From positions 1 to 8,010 of the forward strand of contig CANRML010000055.1 in NCBI GenBank assembly GCA_947631725.1: a stretch of 8,010 nt of DNA. Reading direction: 5' to 3'. The translations under genes and the position numbers were made by a program. Below are positions 6,211 through 8,010 of this stretch, in pieces. The notes under the pieces are model-generated. The model did no database searches and was not told the DNA's origin. It was given only the letters and a program-made list of their open reading frames with translations. Position 1 is the first letter of the stretch. Each line of letters starts with the position of its first letter. This stretch comes from an uncultured Clostridia bacterium (lineage in GTDB: Bacteria > Bacillota > Clostridia > TANB77 > CAG-508).

Positions 6211-6216
6211 GGAGTG
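6209..6216 (+). promoter_or_regulatory. Ribosome binding site that sets the accC start
   Basis: AAGGAGTG overlaps the fabZ stop and ends 6 bases before GTG 6223-6225. The in-frame GTG at 6214 lies inside this site, so it cannot be the start. GTG 6223 gives MFKKVLVANRGEIAV, the usual N-terminus of the family. Confidence 0.88.
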
Positions 6217-6222
6217 AAAAAA

Positions 6223-7575
6223 GTGTTTAAAAAGGTATTAGTAGCAAACCGTGGAGAAATAGCTGTTAGAATTATAAGAGCATGTAGAGAATTAGGAATT
6301 AGAACAATTGCTATTTATTCTGAAGCAGACAAAAATGCATTACATACTACTTTAGCAGATGAAGCAATTTGTATAGGACCTGCTATATCTAGAAAAAGCT
6401 ACTTAAATATAAAAGCAATATTAGAAGCAGCCTGTGTTATGGGAGCAGATAGTATCCATCCAGGATATGGTTTCTTATCTGAAAATGCAAAATTTGCAAA
6501 ATTATGTGAAGAAATAGGACTAAAATTTATTGGACCTAGTTCTAGTATTATAGAATTACTAGGTAATAAAGCTAAGGCAAAAGAAACGATGAAAAAAGCA
6601 GGAGTTCCTGTTGTTCCAGGTTCAGAAGGAATATTAAAATCAAAAGAAGAAGCATTAAAACTTGCAGAAGAAATAAAATATCCTGTAATGCTTAAAGCAT
6701 CAGCTGGAGGCGGAGGAAAAGGAATTCGTATAGTAAATTCTAAAAATGAACTAGAAAAAGCATATGATTTAGTAAAACAAGAAGCAAAATCAGCATTTAA
6801 TGATGAAAGTATTTATTTGGAAAAAGTAATTCAAAATCCTAGACATATAGAAATTCAAGTATTAGCAGATGAATATGGTAATTGTGTCCACTTAGGAGAA
6901 AGAGATTGCACAATTCAAAGAAACAATCAAAAAATTATTGAAGAAACTCCAAGTTCTTTAATAGACGAAAAAACCAGAGAAAGAATCGGTCAAATTGCAA
7001 CAAATGCAGCAAAAGAAATAGGATATACAAATGCTGGAACAATCGAATTTTTATTAGACAAAGATAAGAAATTTTATTTTATGGAAATGAATACAAGAAT
7101 ACAAGTAGAACATCCTATTACAGAAATGTTAACAGATATTGATATAGTTAAAGAACAAATAAAAATTGCTTCAGGAGAAAAATTAGAATATAAGCAAAAA
7201 GATATTAAACTATCAGGACATAGTATTGAAGCAAGAATAAATGCAGAAAATCCATCAAAAAAATTCAGACCATGTCCAGGATTAATTACAGGATTACATC
7301 TTCCAGGAGGAAATGGAATAAGAGTAGATACTGCAATCTATTCAGGATATACAATACCACCTACATATGATTCTATGATTGCAAAAATCATTGCACATGG
7401 AAAAAATCGACAGGAAGCAATTTCAAAACTAAAGAGTGCAGTGGCAGAAGTAGTGGTAGAAGGAATTGATACAAATGTTGAATTTATATTGGATATATTA
7501 AAAAATGCAGACTTTGTAACAAATAATTATGATACATCATTTATAGAAAGGAACATGACTAAAAATGATAATTAA
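6223..7575 (+). CDS. accC: Biotin carboxylase subunit of acetyl-CoA carboxylase (AccC)
   Basis: A 450-residue ATP-grasp enzyme, the usual length, that carboxylates biotin on AccB with ATP and bicarbonate. The N-terminal domain begins MFKKVLVANRGEIAV, and HPGYGFLSEN is at 79-88. The ATP-grasp domain has Lys116, the glycine-rich loop GGGGKG (162-167), Lys237, metal ligands Glu275 and Glu288, and the MEMNTRIQVEH segment (287-297) with Asn290, Arg292 and Glu296. The C-terminal domain contains GHSIEARINAENP and the PPTYDSMIAKI motif. One deviation is QRNNQK at 232-237, where E. coli has QRRHQK. It starts with GTG 12 bp after fabZ and overlaps accD by 11 bp. A lone carboxylase without a fused carrier domain, next to accB and accD, supports acetyl-CoA carboxylase over pyruvate or propionyl carboxylase. 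Confidence 0.96.
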   Translation: MFKKVLVANRGEIAVRIIRACRELGIRTIAIYSEADKNALHTTLADEAICIGPAISRKSYLNIKAILEAACVMGADSIHPGYGFLSENAKFAKLCEEIGLKFIGPSSSIIELLGNKAKAKETMKKAGVPVVPGSEGILKSKEEALKLAEEIKYPVMLKASAGGGGKGIRIVNSKNELEKAYDLVKQEAKSAFNDESIYLEKVIQNPRHIEIQVLADEYGNCVHLGERDCTIQRNNQKIIEETPSSLIDEKTRERIGQIATNAAKEIGYTNAGTIEFLLDKDKKFYFMEMNTRIQVEHPITEMLTDIDIVKEQIKIASGEKLEYKQKDIKLSGHSIEARINAENPSKKFRPCPGLITGLHLPGGNGIRVDTAIYSGYTIPPTYDSMIAKIIAHGKNRQEAISKLKSAVAEVVVEGIDTNVEFILDILKNADFVTNNYDTSFIERNMTKNDN

Positions 7576-8010
7576 CAAAGTACGTAAAGTAAATGAAAAA
7601 GAAGAAATTGCAACTAAAAATAAAGAAGCATCTGACAAAATGATAGGCAAATGGGTAAAATGTGAAGCTTGCTCAGAAATTATTTATAAAGAAGAATTAC
7701 ATCAAAATTTTAGCGTTTGTCCATATTGTGGAAAACATTTTAGATTATCTTCAAGAAGAAGAATTGAACAAATAGCAGATGAAGGGACATTTAAAGAAAT
7801 TGCAGGCAATATTTTAACAAGGGATGCACTAAAATTTGAAGGCTATTTAAAAAAAGTTGAAATGCTAAAAGAAAAAACAAATTTAAAAGAAGCTGTAACT
7901 TGTGGTATATGTCAAATTGATGGAGAAAGATGTGTACTTGCAGTTATGGATGGAAACTTTTTAATGGGAAGTATGGGCTCAGCAGTAGGAGAGAGAATAA
8001 CTATTGCAAT
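7565..8010 (+). CDS. accD: Acetyl-CoA carboxylase carboxyltransferase beta subunit (AccD), N-terminal part
   Basis: The first 148 codons of AccD (full length usually about 280-300), cut by the right window edge. With AccA it transfers the carboxyl from biotin to acetyl-CoA, giving malonyl-CoA. The four-cysteine zinc ribbon is complete: Cys33 and Cys36 (CEAC), then Cys52 and Cys55 (CPYC), with the family's 15-residue gap. It is followed by the start of the crotonase-fold domain, ending in MGSMGSAVGERIT, which is diagnostic of the beta subunit. The ATG at 7565 lies inside accC and overlaps it by 11 bp. AAAGGAA at 7547-7553 is 11 bases upstream, and a TGA in this frame at 7556-7558 excludes an earlier start. 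About 20 residues before the zinc ribbon are Lys/Glu-rich and poorly conserved. accA is expected next but lies outside the window. Confidence 0.96.
   Translation, partial: MIINKVRKVNEKEEIATKNKEASDKMIGKWVKCEACSEIIYKEELHQNFSVCPYCGKHFRLSSRRRIEQIADEGTFKEIAGNILTRDALKFEGYLKKVEMLKEKTNLKEAVTCGICQIDGERCVLAVMDGNFLMGSMGSAVGERITIA

Noticed and set aside
6214..6222. A longer accC starting at GTG 6214
   Set aside because: This GTG is part of the ribosome binding site itself; GTG 6223 has the right spacing and gives the usual AccC N-terminus.

Overview
The window comes from a low-GC, A-rich genome of the Bacillota (Firmicutes), most likely an anaerobic Clostridia-type organism. The evidence is the strongly AT-biased codon use, the AGGAGG-type ribosome binding sites, a SpoVS protein close to the Bacillus form, and a type II fatty-acid cluster arranged as in Firmicutes. 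All genes lie on the plus strand, and no species is claimed.

Region 1 (1-1330) is a small regulatory or sporulation-linked block. It holds the last 23 codons of an unidentified gene, then ymdB (metallophosphodiesterase), a 154-bp gap, spoVS and a strong intrinsic terminator. The ymdB-spoVS pair is conserved in Bacillus. The gap before spoVS carries a good sigma-A-type promoter (TTTACA, 17 bp, TAAAAT), a perfect 7-2-7 inverted repeat over its -10 region, and two Spo0A-box-like heptamers one helical turn apart. This fits sporulation-linked control of spoVS but is untested.

Region 2 (1331-8010) is a fatty-acid synthesis operon in the order fabH-fabD-fabG-fabF-accB-fabZ-accC-accD, with accD cut by the window edge. 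Spacers are 12-21 bp, or the genes overlap (fabD/fabG by 17 bp, accC/accD by 11 bp), so they are probably co-transcribed and partly translationally coupled. AccB, AccC and AccD, with an AccA expected downstream, make malonyl-CoA. FabD moves malonyl to acyl carrier protein, FabH starts chains, FabF extends them, FabG reduces the keto group and FabZ dehydrates. Catalytic residues are intact in every enzyme examined. Three genes often found in related operons are missing here: acpP, an enoyl-ACP reductase (fabK type), and a MarR-type regulator (fabT).

Three starts were set by ribosome binding sites rather than by the longest reading frame. fabG uses TTG at 3326, fabF uses ATG at 4086 and accC uses GTG at 6223. 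I see no RNA genes, mobile elements, CRISPR or long repeats, and no gene-free stretch over 300 bp. The genes themselves are standard; the points worth a second look are in the two intergenic regions and in what the operon lacks.
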